Shown in pieces: positions 8,174 through 16,152 of a stretch of 64,000 nucleotides of DNA (the stretch's first letter is position 1; each line of letters begins with the position of its first letter). This stretch comes from Planotetraspora thailandica. GTDB taxonomy: Bacteria; Actinomycetota; Actinomycetes; Streptosporangiales; Streptosporangiaceae. Both the position numbers and the translations under genes were made by a program. The stretch lies in assembly GCF_016863335.1 (NCBI RefSeq), contig NZ_BOOR01000007.1, positions 248,001 to 312,000 on the forward strand. Reading direction: 5' to 3'. A model generated the notes under the pieces. That model was not told the origin of the DNA. It saw only the letters and a program-made list of their open reading frames with translations, and ran no database searches.

Positions 8174-9382
8174 ATGAAGCAGTCCGACCCCGGTGGCCTG
8201 AAGCCGGTCGACCGCCACCTCGCCGACATCCTGACCACGGTCCAGCCGCTGCCTCCTCTGGAGGTGGATCTGGAGCGCGCCCTCGGCGCCGTGCTCGCCG
8301 AGGACGTGTCCTCGCCTGTGGCGCTCCCGCCGTTCGACAACTCGGCCATGGACGGCTATGCCGTACGGGCCGAGGACGTGGCCGGCGCGCCCGTCTCGCT
8401 GCCGGTGATCGAGGACATCGCCGCCGGCGACGCCGAGCTGCGGGCGGTCGGCCCGGGGCTGGTCACCCGCATCATGACCGGTGCCCCGATGCCCGGCGGA
8501 GCCGACGCCGTGGTGCCGGTGGAGTGGACCGACGGCGGCACCACCAGGGTCACGATCCACAAGGCCGCTCCGTACGGCCATGCCGTACGGCGGGCCGGGG
8601 AGGACGTGCAGGCCGGCGACGTGGTGCTGAGCGCGGGCACCCGGATCGGCGCGGCTCAGCTCGGCATCCTGGCGGGCGTCGGCCGGCGCCGCGTCGTCGT
8701 ACGGCCCCGCCCCCGCGTCGTGGTTCTGTCGACCGGGGCCGAGCTGGCCGAGCCGGGCAAGCCGCTCGCGCACGGGCAGATATGGGAGTCCAACAGCTTC
8801 ATGCTCGCCGCCGCCGTACGGGAGGCCGGGGGAGAAGGCTTCCGCGCGGGCGCCGTGACGGACGACCCGCAGGTGTTCCTCGAACGGCTCGACGCCCAGC
8901 TGGTGCGCGCGGATGCCGTCATCACCAGCGGCGGGGTCTCCATGGGGGCCTACGAGCCCGTCAAGGAGGCCCTGGGGCCGCTGGGAACGGTGAGGTTCGA
9001 GAAGGTGGCCATGCAGCCGGGCATGCCCCAGGGCTTCGGGGTGGTCGGCCCCGACAAGGTGCCGATCTTCGCGTTGCCCGGCAACCCGGTCTCGTCGTTC
9101 GTGTCGTTCGTGTTGTTCGTCAAGCCCGCGCTGCGCCGGATGCAGGGACTCCCCGCGAGCCTGCCGGAGACGGTGCGCGCCGTCACCACCTCGCCCCTGC
9201 GCTCGCCGGAGGGCCGTCGGTCCTACCTGCGCGGGGTGCTCACGGGCGAGACTGTGGCGCCCGTCAGCGGGCAGGGCTCTCACCAGCTGGCGGCACTGGC
9301 CTCGGCCGACGCTCTCATCGTGGTGCCGGAGGACGTGACGGAGCTGCCCGCGGGCTCGGAGGTCGAGGTGATCGCACTGTGA
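8174..9382 (+). CDS. glp: Glp/MoeA-family molybdopterin molybdotransferase
   Basis: 402 residues with the three-part MoeA layout. The family motifs are NSAMDGYAVRAEDV near the N-terminus, VVVLSTGAEL and SGGVSMGAYEPVKE in the central MPT-binding domain, and FALPGNPVSS. MoeA inserts molybdate into MPT-AMP. In corynebacteria the copy encoded near glpR (Glp) has also been shown to bind the C-terminus of FtsZ, so a cell-division role is possible here from context. ATG at 8174 follows galU by 4 bp. The stop overlaps the moaC start (GTGA). A much longer upstream open frame overlaps galU and is not used. Confidence 0.9.
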   Translation: MKQSDPGGLKPVDRHLADILTTVQPLPPLEVDLERALGAVLAEDVSSPVALPPFDNSAMDGYAVRAEDVAGAPVSLPVIEDIAAGDAELRAVGPGLVTRIMTGAPMPGGADAVVPVEWTDGGTTRVTIHKAAPYGHAVRRAGEDVQAGDVVLSAGTRIGAAQLGILAGVGRRRVVVRPRPRVVVLSTGAELAEPGKPLAHGQIWESNSFMLAAAVREAGGEGFRAGAVTDDPQVFLERLDAQLVRADAVITSGGVSMGAYEPVKEALGPLGTVRFEKVAMQPGMPQGFGVVGPDKVPIFALPGNPVSSFVSFVLFVKPALRRMQGLPASLPETVRAVTTSPLRSPEGRRSYLRGVLTGETVAPVSGQGSHQLAALASADALIVVPEDVTELPAGSEVEVIAL

Positions 9383-9864
9383 GCGAAGCCGCCGGAGGTG
9401 GCCTGACCCACATCGACGAGTCGGGCGCCGCCCGCATGGTCGACGTCTCGGAAAAGGACGTCAGCGCCCGTACGGCTCTCGCGACCGGCAGGGTGCTGCT
9501 GTCGGCGGAGGCCGTGGCGGCGCTGCGCGCCGGCGACATGCCGAAGGGCGACGCCCTCGGCGTGGCCAGGGTGGCCGGGATCATGGGGGCCAAGCGCACT
9601 CCGGACCTCGTGCCGCTGTGCCACCCGATCGCCCTGCACGGGGTGAAGGTGGAGCTGACCGTGACCGACGCGGGAGTGGAGATCGCCGCCCGCGTGAAGA
9701 CCGCCGACCGCACCGGTGTGGAGATGGAGGCGCTGACGGCCGTGTCGGTCGCCGCGCTCGCGCTGGTCGACATGGTCAAGGCCGTCGACCCGGCGGCCGT
9801 CATCACCGACGTGCGGGTCGAGGAGAAGACCGGCGGCAAGACCGGAGTCTGGACCCGCGACTGA
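9379..9864 (+). CDS. moaC: Cyclic pyranopterin monophosphate synthase
   Basis: 161 residues. MoaC converts the MoaA product (3',8-cyclo-GTP) to cyclic pyranopterin monophosphate in molybdenum-cofactor synthesis. Signature stretches LVPLCHPIALHGVKVE, TGVEMEALTAVSVAAL, and a C-terminal EEKTGGK are present, and the length is standard. The GTG start overlaps the glp stop by 4 bases (GTGA), indicating translational coupling. MoaA, MoaE and MoaD are not in the window. Confidence 0.92.
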   Translation: MSEAAGGGLTHIDESGAARMVDVSEKDVSARTALATGRVLLSAEAVAALRAGDMPKGDALGVARVAGIMGAKRTPDLVPLCHPIALHGVKVELTVTDAGVEIAARVKTADRTGVEMEALTAVSVAALALVDMVKAVDPAAVITDVRVEEKTGGKTGVWTRD

Positions 9865-9877
9865 GAGGAGTGCGGCT

Positions 9878-10354
9878 GTGCGCGCTTTGGTGATCACGGT
9901 GTCCAACCGGGCCGCCGCGGGGATCTATCAGGACCGCTCGGGGCCGTTGCTCGCGGCTCTGCTGGCCGAGACCGGCTGCGATCCCGTCGACGGCCCGGTG
10001 GTCGTGCCCGACGGTGAGGCCGTGGAGACCGCGCTGCGCGAAGGCCTCGCCGAGGGCTACGACGTCATCGTCACGACCGGCGGCACGGGCGTCACCCCCA
10101 CGGACCTGACCCCCGAATACACCCGCCGCGTTCTCGACCGGGAGATCCCCGGAATCGCGGAAGCCGTACGGCAGGTCAACAGGGAGAAGGTGCCGACCTC
10201 GATCCTGTCCCGTGGCCTGGCAGGTCAGGCGGGCTCCACGCTGATCGTCAACCTGCCGGGGTCGTCGGGCGGGGTGCGGGACGGCATGGCGGTGCTGGCC
10301 ACGATCCTGGCCCATGTTGTGGACCAGATCCATGGAGGGGACCATGTGACGTGA
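9878..10354 (+). CDS. mog: MogA/MoaB-family molybdenum cofactor protein (molybdopterin adenylyltransferase)
   Basis: 158 residues. The MoCF-binding fold is shown by ITVSNRAAAG, VIVTTGGTGVTPTDLTPEYT, and IVNLPGSSGGVRDG, motifs that bind the pterin and adenylate it to MPT-AMP, the substrate of MoeA. The start is GTG at 9878 with GAGAGGAG upstream. It completes the compact glp-moaC-mog group. MogA and MoaB are hard to distinguish by eye. Confidence 0.87.
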   Translation: MRALVITVSNRAAAGIYQDRSGPLLAALLAETGCDPVDGPVVVPDGEAVETALREGLAEGYDVIVTTGGTGVTPTDLTPEYTRRVLDREIPGIAEAVRQVNREKVPTSILSRGLAGQAGSTLIVNLPGSSGGVRDGMAVLATILAHVVDQIHGGDHVT

Positions 10355-10409
10355 GGGAGACCTCTCCCTCGCATGGTGCGTTGACCGTCCTCAGGTGGAT
10401 GATTGACTA

Positions 10410-11054
10410 ATGGATCGACTTCGCGGCTGGCCGGCAGTCCTGACGGAGGGTCCCATCGAGCTTCGGCCGCTGCGTATGCGTGACGTCCGGGACTGGCGGG
10501 AGACCCGGCTGCGCAACGCCGAGTGGCTGCGGCCGTGGGAGCCGAGCAACCCCGAGACGCCCCTGTTCAGAACGGGGCTCGGGCCGTACGTCTCGATGGT
10601 CGGAACCCTGCGCAGAGAGGCGCGCCAGGGGCTGGCGCTGCCGTGGGTGGTCACCTACAACGGGGCTTTCGCGGGGCAGCTCACCGTGGGCGCGGTCGTG
10701 TGGGGCTCGGCCCGTTCCGCCCAGGTCGGGTACTGGATCGACGGCGCCCTCGCGGGCCGGGGCATCATCCCGACCGCCCTCGCCATGGCAGTCGACCACT
10801 GCTTCTTCACCACCGGGTTGCACCGCCTGGAGGCAAACATTCGCCCAGAGAACCACGCCAGCCGCAGGGTCGTGGAGAAGCTTGGCTTCCGAGAGGAGGG
10901 GGTCCGCAGGCGCCAGCTCCACATCGACGGCGCGTGGCGAGACCACCTCTGCTACGCGCTGACGGTCGAGGACGTGCCGCGGGGCCTCCTGGTGCAGTGG
11001 CGCCGGACGATGGAGGCCTCCAGCGTACGGCGAAGCGAGCCCAGCCCCGGCTAG
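10410..11054 (+). CDS. RimJ-type GNAT acetyltransferase
   Basis: 214 residues. The fold is of the RimJ/RimL ribosomal-protein alanine acetyltransferase type: EGPIELRPLRMRDV at the N-terminus, GYWIDGALAGRGIIPTALAM (acetyl-CoA pyrophosphate loop), and the RPENHASRRVVEKLGF motif. A gene of this type lies between mog and glpR in many actinobacteria, so the neighbourhood is conserved. The substrate is unknown. N-terminal protein acetylation is the family expectation, not something the sequence proves. Confidence 0.85.
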   Translation: MDRLRGWPAVLTEGPIELRPLRMRDVRDWRETRLRNAEWLRPWEPSNPETPLFRTGLGPYVSMVGTLRREARQGLALPWVVTYNGAFAGQLTVGAVVWGSARSAQVGYWIDGALAGRGIIPTALAMAVDHCFFTTGLHRLEANIRPENHASRRVVEKLGFREEGVRRRQLHIDGAWRDHLCYALTVEDVPRGLLVQWRRTMEASSVRRSEPSPG

Positions 11055-11231
11055 TCGATCTTCGGGGACGGTTCGCGCGGGATCGAATTACATGAACAGG
11101 TTTGACGATCTCGCGACACACCGACCCGAATGCTCGTCAATCAGTGACACACCGTCTTACGGTGCGTGACGTGAGCACCTCTCCGACGACTCGAGTCCCC
11201 GGATGTGTTCACCATGCCTGGAGGTGGCTGG

Positions 11232-11855
11232 ATGGGTAGCGCCCTCCTCTACCTCGCCATCGTCGTGATGTGGCTCAGCGTCCTGCTGCCGATGTGGCTG
11301 CGCAGGGACCGCCACGTCGAGATCATCGAGGATCCGCAGGCCGAGGCGGACACGATCATCGAGAATCCGTCAGCGGACCGCTCCAAAACGGCAGAAGAGT
11401 CCGGTGAGCCGTCTTCGCTGGAGTCCGATCAGGGCGCTTCCGGTGAGCCTTCCACGTCTTCTACGCCTTCCGCACCGGTACGGCCACGCTCGACGCAGGC
11501 CCAGCGCCGGGCGCGGATCGTCGCCCGCAGGCGCAGGCGGATGATGTGGAGCCTGCTGCTCGTGCTGGCGTCCACGGTGACGGCCGCCGTCCGGGTCATG
11601 CCCTGGTGGGGCGTGGCCCCCTCGGGCGTTCTCCTCGTGTGCTACCTCGCCGTGCTCCGCGTGGCCGTGAAGGCCGACAGGGAGCAGCGGCAGAGGGCCG
11701 CCCAGGCGCGGGCCGAGTATCTGCGCAGGCAGCGCGAGTGCCGTCTCGCCATGGAGGCCATGGCGCGCGAGGCGGAGATCATCCAGTTCGAGGCGCGCAG
11801 GCGGAGCCAGGTCTTCGATCAGTACGCCGACGGCCGCCGAGCGGTCGGAGACTGA
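11232..11855 (+). CDS. glpR: GlpR/SepX-like membrane protein (cell-division-associated)
   Basis: 207 residues. The N-terminal segment SALLYLAIVVMWLSVLLPMW, followed at once by LRRDRH, is the conserved start of the actinobacterial family called SepX in Streptomyces and GlpR in corynebacteria. An acidic/Ser-Pro-rich linker follows (about 35-95). Next comes a basic patch and two membrane segments at about 108-145, then an Arg/Gln/Ala-rich helix to the end. ATG at 11232 is preferred over an upstream ATG because GGAGGTGG lies just before it. GlpR recruits the MoeA-like Glp to the division site in corynebacteria, and the same pairing with glp is preserved here five genes upstream. The family assignment comes from N-terminus plus context. 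Confidence 0.72.
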   Translation: MGSALLYLAIVVMWLSVLLPMWLRRDRHVEIIEDPQAEADTIIENPSADRSKTAEESGEPSSLESDQGASGEPSTSSTPSAPVRPRSTQAQRRARIVARRRRRMMWSLLLVLASTVTAAVRVMPWWGVAPSGVLLVCYLAVLRVAVKADREQRQRAAQARAEYLRRQRECRLAMEAMAREAEIIQFEARRRSQVFDQYADGRRAVGD

Positions 11856-11905
11856 TCCGGATGGCGCGAGGGACCCCAAGAGTTTGCTAACCTAGTCGAG
11901 TCGTT

Positions 11906-11982
11906 GGGGCTATAGCGCAGTCCGGTAGCGCACTTCGTTCGCATCGAAGGGGTCTGGGGTTCAAATCCCCATAGCTCCACCA
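11906..11982 (+). tRNA. tRNA-Ala (anticodon CGC), CCA encoded
   Basis: A full cloverleaf: acceptor GGGGCTA with TAGCTCC (one G-U pair), anticodon stem CTTCG/CGAAG around loop TTCGCAT (anticodon CGC), T loop TTCAAAT, discriminator A, and CCA encoded at 11980-11982. Its 3' half is repeated downstream at 15971 and, shorter, at 16562, which marks it as an integration target. Confidence 0.95.
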
Positions 11983-11988
11983 ACGTCA
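11938..11988 (+). repeat. att-like direct repeat, copy 1 (inside tRNA-Ala)
   Basis: The 51 bases from the anticodon loop to 6 bases past the CCA end are identical to 15971-16021. Sequence before and after diverges, as expected for an attB/attL core used by a tyrosine integrase at a tRNA 3' end. Confidence 0.8.
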
Positions 11989-11990
11989 GA

Positions 11991-12022
11991 GGCCAGTTCC
12001 GATCATCGGAACTGGCCTTTCT
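11991..12022 (+). terminator. Intrinsic terminator of tRNA-Ala
   Basis: GGCCAGTTCCGATCATCGGAACTGGCC (11991-12017) is a perfect long hairpin followed by TTTCTGATCTTCTG. The same terminator architecture is repeated after the two downstream tRNA-end copies. Confidence 0.8.
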
Positions 12023-12036
12023 GATCTTCTGAGTGA

Positions 12037-12366
12037 CTATGGCCGCCCGGGGGAGTAGTTGAGCTCGACGAGACCCCGGAGCACGCGGTCATCCGCGAAG
12101 TGCTCGAAGAGACCGAAGTTCAGGTCAAGCCGGAAGTGCTGACCGGGGTCTACAAGAACATGAACCTTGGAGTCGTATCCCTCACCTTCAGGTGCCATCC
12201 CATCGGCGGGGAGCCGCGACCGAGCGATGAAGCCCTGGAATCGACCTGGCTGACACTCGACGAGGTGAAACAACGCATGCCTGAGGCGCGAGGTATCCGG
12301 ATTATGGATGCACTTCGCGAAGATGGCCCGTTCGTGCGAGTCCACGACGGGACGCGGCTGCTGTAA
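12037..12366 (+). pseudogene. 5'-truncated NUDIX hydrolase
   Basis: The open frame starts abruptly, with no start codon, 15 bp after the tRNA-Ala terminator. It immediately enters a nearly complete NUDIX box: GGVVELDETPEHAVIREVLE followed by ETEV. The usual glycine near the end of the box is Glu. The remaining 85 residues look intact. The N-terminal third of the fold is absent, so the gene is presumably inactive. An internal GTG at 12100 could start a peptide but lies within the box. Its breakpoint coincides with the left junction of the putative integrated segment. Confidence 0.7.
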
Positions 12367-12487
12367 GAGTGTCCCGGCCCGCCCCTCCGAAAGGCCGGGA
12401 ACGGTCCATGCTTGCCTTGTCCCGCAAACTACGCAGGACATTGCCAGGCTGTGACGCCAGCTCGAACGTGACCGCGGGGAGCAACTC

Positions 12488-12775
12488 TCATGGTCTGACC
12501 GCTCCCTCAGGGGTGTCGCCTCCGCGCAGCTGAGATCCAGCGGCGGTTACGAATACGTCCAGAGCCTCCAGGGCCCGCGCGCCGAGGACTCCCTTGTCGG
12601 CCGCTGTCCTTGCGCCGTGAATCGCCCTCGCAGTCGTCACAGCTTGATTCCCGTAGTCGATTAGCTGCGCGTCGTCAGTCAGTAGGCGAAGCCGCAGGTG
12701 TGTGTTTCTCGCGACTGTCACGAGCCGATGGTATTCGTCTCTCGCAGCAACGAATTTCCATCCGTGGTCAAGCCG
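12488..12775 (-). pseudogene. C-terminal fragment of a hypothetical protein
   Basis: The last about 95 codons of a minus-strand frame look like real helical protein (VAARDEYHRLVTVARNTHLR, then DDAQLIDYGNQAVTTARAIH). Upstream of about 12775 the same frame turns into Pro/Ser/Arg-rich sequence unlike a coding region. The likely reading is a truncated gene fused to unrelated DNA. The full-length family is not recognised, and no start codon with a binding site is visible. Confidence 0.4.
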
Positions 12776-13288
12776 CCTTCGGCGGAGAGCCCGCGTCGGC
12801 CGGAGCGGGGAGAGGGAACTCCCGAAGGGGAAGCCTTGGCGGTCGAGGAGAGAGGCGGTCCGAGGAGGAGCGGACGCGCCGGAAGAGGGATCGGCGACGG
12901 GGCTGGGTGCTTGAGCTGCTTCCGGGGACACCGCGGAGGAGCCGAGTAGGGGGAGCACAGCGCAGCCCAGGTTGCCATCACGGCCCGCACTCACGAGAGC
13001 ACACGGACGAAGAGTCAATTCGCGGGCGCTGATCGCTGGCGACGGTGACGTTCAAAAGACCTTCCCACGGCCTGGTCACAAGCCCCGGGCAACCGAGCCA
13101 CGGCCAATGGCCATCGCCACGGGCGATACGTGAACGTCCATTCGATCGTTGGCAAAGATTCGTCCGCCCACCGAGCCTGCACGCGTCGAGCGGAAGACTG
13201 GTGGTAAGCGACCGGGGAGACGCTCTTCGAAGCCCGACCCGCCGCGCTGTCGCACCGAGTATGACCAGAATCCGAGAAGGAGGCGGTC
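12776..13288. other. Non-coding stretch with purine-rich block, no gene recognised
   Basis: Positions about 12776-12960 are strikingly purine-rich on the plus strand and contain short inverted repeats such as GCCGCCTTCGGCGG. Positions 12961-13288 have no recognisable gene. The only functional signal is AGAAGGAGG just before the acyl-CoA dehydrogenase start. The block lies within the putative integrated segment. Confidence 0.35.
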
Positions 13289-14491
13289 ATGAGCGACACC
13301 GCCGTCCACGACATCGCCATCCAGGACACCGACTCCGCCCACCAGCGGCTGCGCGCGGAGGTGCGCAAACTCTGCCGGGGTTTCGGCGACGAGTACTGGC
13401 GCGACCGTGACCGCGAACGCGCCTATCCGGAGGAGTTCGTGCGCGCCCTCACCGAAGCCGGCTACCTGTCCGTTCTGATCCCGACACAGTACGGCGGGCT
13501 GGGGATGGGCGTCACCGAGGGAGCCATCATCCTGCAGGAGATCAATCGCTCCGGCGGGCATTCCGCCGCCTGTCACGCCCAGATGTACACCATGGCCCCG
13601 TTGCTGCGGCATGGCAGCGAAGCACAGAGGCGCCGTTATCTCCCCGAGATCGCGACCGGCAGGCTGCGCCTGCAGGCCTTCTCCATCACCGAGCCCGAGG
13701 CAGGATCCAATACCACCCGGATCCACACCACAGCGGTCCGCGACGGCGACGACTACGTGGTGACCGGCCACAAGAACTGGACCAGCCGCATCACCCAGTC
13801 CGACCTGCTGATGCTGCTGGCACGCACACGGCCGCTGCCGGAGGACCCGGCCGAGCGAGCCGAGGGCATCAGCCTGTTCCTCATCGACCTGCGCCGGATC
13901 CGCGCCCAGCAGCCCGAAACTCTGGTCGTCGAACCAGTGCGCACCATGTTCAACTACGCCACCAACCAGGTCTGGTACAAGAGCATGCGCATTCCCGCCG
14001 ACAGCATGATCGGCGAGGAGGGCAGGGGCTTCCGTTACGTCATCGACGGCTGGAACGCCGAACGCATCCTGCTGGCCTCCGAGGCAATCGGCGACGGCTA
14101 CTGGTTCCTGGACCGGGCAATCGCCTACGCCAGGGAGCGCGACGTCTTCGGCCACCCCGTCGGCGCCGACCAGGGCGTGCAGTTTCCACTGGCCCGCGCC
14201 TACACCCAGGTAATCGCCGCCGACCAGATGCGCACCCGCGCGGCGGCCCTGTTCGACAGCGGGCGCAAATGTGGCGCCGAGGCCAACACGGCCAAGTTCC
14301 TCGCCAGCGAGGCCAGTTGGCAGGCGGCCAACATGTGCCTCGACACCCATGGCGGCAACGGGTTCGTGGACACCTGGGACGTCGAGCGTAAGTTCCGCGA
14401 GACCCGCCTATACCAGGTCGCTCCCATCAACAACAACCTGATCCTGGCGTTCCTGGGCCAGCACGTCCTCGGACTGCCCCGGTCCTACTGA
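13289..14491 (+). CDS. Acyl-CoA dehydrogenase
   Basis: 400 residues. The flavin-dependent acyl-CoA dehydrogenase fold is complete. It contains FSITEPEAGSNTTRIHTTA (FAD/substrate region), VTGHKNWTSRI, ARERDVFGHPVGADQGVQF, and the C-terminal DTHGGNGFVDTWDVERKFRE, in which a His precedes the conserved GGNG. The active-site base cannot be assigned with certainty by eye. The substrate is unknown. The ATG start at 13289 has a strong GGAGG. It sits alone between degraded pieces inside the tRNA-bounded segment, so it may be horizontally acquired, although its GC content is like that of the host. Confidence 0.87.
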   Translation: MSDTAVHDIAIQDTDSAHQRLRAEVRKLCRGFGDEYWRDRDRERAYPEEFVRALTEAGYLSVLIPTQYGGLGMGVTEGAIILQEINRSGGHSAACHAQMYTMAPLLRHGSEAQRRRYLPEIATGRLRLQAFSITEPEAGSNTTRIHTTAVRDGDDYVVTGHKNWTSRITQSDLLMLLARTRPLPEDPAERAEGISLFLIDLRRIRAQQPETLVVEPVRTMFNYATNQVWYKSMRIPADSMIGEEGRGFRYVIDGWNAERILLASEAIGDGYWFLDRAIAYARERDVFGHPVGADQGVQFPLARAYTQVIAADQMRTRAAALFDSGRKCGAEANTAKFLASEASWQAANMCLDTHGGNGFVDTWDVERKFRETRLYQVAPINNNLILAFLGQHVLGLPRSY

Positions 14492-14682
14492 CAGATCTCG
14501 ATCATCCGTGCCGACGTGGCGGAGCCAGGACGACGACCGCGCTGAGGTCGTCGAGGACCGCCTGCCTTCTCGCGACAGACTCTACGCCGCGAGGGGGAGG
14601 TGGAGAACGAAGCGGGGACCGGTGGGGTGGTGGCGCCGTGAAGCCAGGGGTCAAAAGTTAGAGCCAAAATCGCGTAGCCCCA

Positions 14683-15213
14683 TCACGTGGCCGGGGGCCG
14701 CAGGCCGAGCCACTGCTCGGCGTCCCAGGCATGGAACCGCTCGACCTCGGTGAACCCCAGCTTTGCCGCGAGGCGCATCGAGCTGACGTTGGCGCTCTGG
14801 GTGGTGAGCACCACCGGCTCGCCGGGAAGGACGCCGTCGAACCAGTCGAGTGCCGCCGCGCACGCCTCGGCGGCGTACCCTTGCCCCCAGGCCTTCGGCA
14901 GGAACAGGTAACCGAGATCGGCCTTCCCCACGGCAGCTGGGCGACGGTGCCCGGCTGCTCTCCTGAGCAGGATCTGGCCGATCATCGCCCCGTCGAGCTC
15001 GACGACGAAACTCCCGGGCCATCGCTCGGGCACCTCGGGCATCTCACGCTCAAGCTCGTCACGCGGGCGGGGACCGCCGAGGTAGGTGTGCACCTCTGGC
15101 GAGGCGAGCAGCTCCATGAACGTTGTACGGTCCCGCGCCTCGGGCTCACGGAGCACGAGCCGCTCGGTCCGGATCAGCTCAGGCGGCCAAGCCACATGTC
15201 CTAGATCTGACAT
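14683..15213 (-). CDS. GNAT family N-acetyltransferase
   Basis: 176 residues. RTERLVLREPEARD at the N-terminus, DLGYLFLPKAWGQGYAAEAC (acetyl-CoA loop), and SANVSSMRLAAKLGFTEVER are the standard RimJ/RimL-type GNAT motifs. The gene is complete and isolated, within the putative tRNA-Ala-linked segment. The substrate is unknown. Small-molecule or protein N-acetylation are both possible. Confidence 0.83.
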   Translation of the reverse strand: MSDLGHVAWPPELIRTERLVLREPEARDRTTFMELLASPEVHTYLGGPRPRDELEREMPEVPERWPGSFVVELDGAMIGQILLRRAAGHRRPAAVGKADLGYLFLPKAWGQGYAAEACAAALDWFDGVLPGEPVVLTTQSANVSSMRLAAKLGFTEVERFHAWDAEQWLGLRPPAT

Positions 15214-15281
15214 GCGCGCACGCTAACAACCCTGTAGAACGACGTTCAACTTGGGCATGAACGCGTGGCTCACCGGCCGAG

Positions 15282-15368
15282 CTATGGGCGCGGCTGGGTG
15301 AACAATCCCGGCTCGGTCTCGACGAGGATGCCGCGGTTGGCCAGGCGTTTGAGTTTGGCCGCACGTAA
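15282..15368 (-). pseudogene. Short C-terminal remnant, possibly transposase-associated
   Basis: A 28-codon minus-strand frame reads KLKRLANRGILVETEPGLFT and then QPRP-stop. The pattern resembles, from memory, the C-terminal tail of proteins encoded by actinobacterial insertion sequences (KLKRLVxRGxLxExxPGLFT). Nothing upstream continues it. This is a weak identification of a very short fragment. Confidence 0.3.
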
Positions 15369-15493
15369 CGGCACTCATTGCCCCCGCCGATACTGCCGGA
15401 CATGCTTCACCCGCGTTCGCATCGATGTGGTCAGGGCGCATCCAGGGGACGCGAGCGGGGAAGCGTCGCAGCCATCTGCGAAGGTAGCGGTTT

Positions 15494-15859
15494 ATGCCTG
15501 AGCAAGAGCCCATCTCGCTAGACGAACGGCTGATTGGCAACATCCGGGAAGAGCTGGAAGCCCAGACGGTGGGACGCGGTTTGGGCTTGGACGATGCGAT
15601 CCTTGAGCAGCTCGCCTGGGCTATCGCCGTGAATCTCAGGTATGCCTTCGATGTGACATGGGCGCCCAAGTGGGCGCGCGAGGTGCACTCCTGGATGGAA
15701 GCAGACGAGGACATGCCCACAGGTGAGAACCATTTCGTGGAGTGTCTACGGTGTGGGTGGCTCACCGGCCAGAATCCGTCCAAGGCCCAGGCGCAGGCCG
15801 AGTACTTGGGGCACGTTGCCTCTCACCATCCAAGCTCGGAGGGCTGTAGTAGCGGGTGA
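15494..15859 (+). CDS. Hypothetical protein with possible CxxC/His metal site
   Basis: 121 residues, no family recognised. The N-terminal 75 residues are helical and acidic. The C-terminus has ECLRCGWLTGQ followed about 22 residues later by HVASHH, an arrangement that could bind zinc. Base composition is visibly less GC-rich than in neighbouring genes, and the ORF ends about 110 bp before the second tRNA-Ala end, so it is probably foreign. Start ATG at 15494 has GAAGG about 10 nt upstream. Confidence 0.55.
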   Translation: MPEQEPISLDERLIGNIREELEAQTVGRGLGLDDAILEQLAWAIAVNLRYAFDVTWAPKWAREVHSWMEADEDMPTGENHFVECLRCGWLTGQNPSKAQAQAEYLGHVASHHPSSEGCSSG

Positions 15860-15970
15860 CCAACTGAGTGACAACCGCGGCGAAGCCTGGCGAACGCACA
15901 CGAGCGACGGCGAACGCTTTGGGCAGGTGGCGCGCTACTAAAACCCAAATCCAGGTGACAGCGAATTGGC

Positions 15971-16021
15971 TTCGCATCGAAGGGGTCTGGGGTTCAAATC
16001 CCCATAGCTCCACCAACGTCA
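15971..16021 (+). repeat. att-like direct repeat, copy 2 (duplicate tRNA-Ala 3' end)
   Basis: Identical over 51 bases to 11938-11988: the 3' half of tRNA-Ala including the T arm, acceptor strand and CCA. The 5' half of a tRNA is absent upstream, so this is not a functional tRNA gene. It is the far-end attachment site expected after integration into tRNA-Ala. Confidence 0.8.
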
Positions 16022-16022
16022 C

Positions 16023-16062
16023 AGCCGGTTCCGCCCAGCGGGACCGGCCTTTCTGATCTTCT
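16023..16062 (+). terminator. Terminator following duplicated tRNA end
   Basis: GCCGGTTCC / GGGACCGGC hairpin (16024-16048, one G-U pair) followed by CTTTCTGATCTTCTG. It has the same architecture and trailing sequence as the terminator after the intact tRNA-Ala, but with a diverged stem, so stem pairing has been maintained by compensating changes. Confidence 0.65.
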
Positions 16063-16152
16063 GGATGAACGTCTCCTCACGCGAGCGTCACCGGTCGCAT
16101 CCACCGATCGAAAGGGGTGGCCGGTCATCAACAAGGGGTCCATCCTTTGCCC

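Noticed and set aside
14582-14623. Minus-strand TGPRFVLHLPLAA-stop, resembling a histidine-kinase C-terminus
   Set aside because: Only about 13 codons match a very general pattern, and no ATP-binding N/G boxes precede it. It is too short to call. The gap 14492-14682 is otherwise empty.
15971-16011. Possible second tRNA-Ala gene
   Set aside because: Only the 3' half matches. There is no acceptor 5' strand or D arm upstream, so it cannot fold as a tRNA.
15762-16022. Minus-strand frame reading VELWGFEPQTPSMRSQ, resembling database hypothetical proteins
   Set aside because: This is the translation of the antisense of a tRNA 3' end, a known type of mis-annotation.
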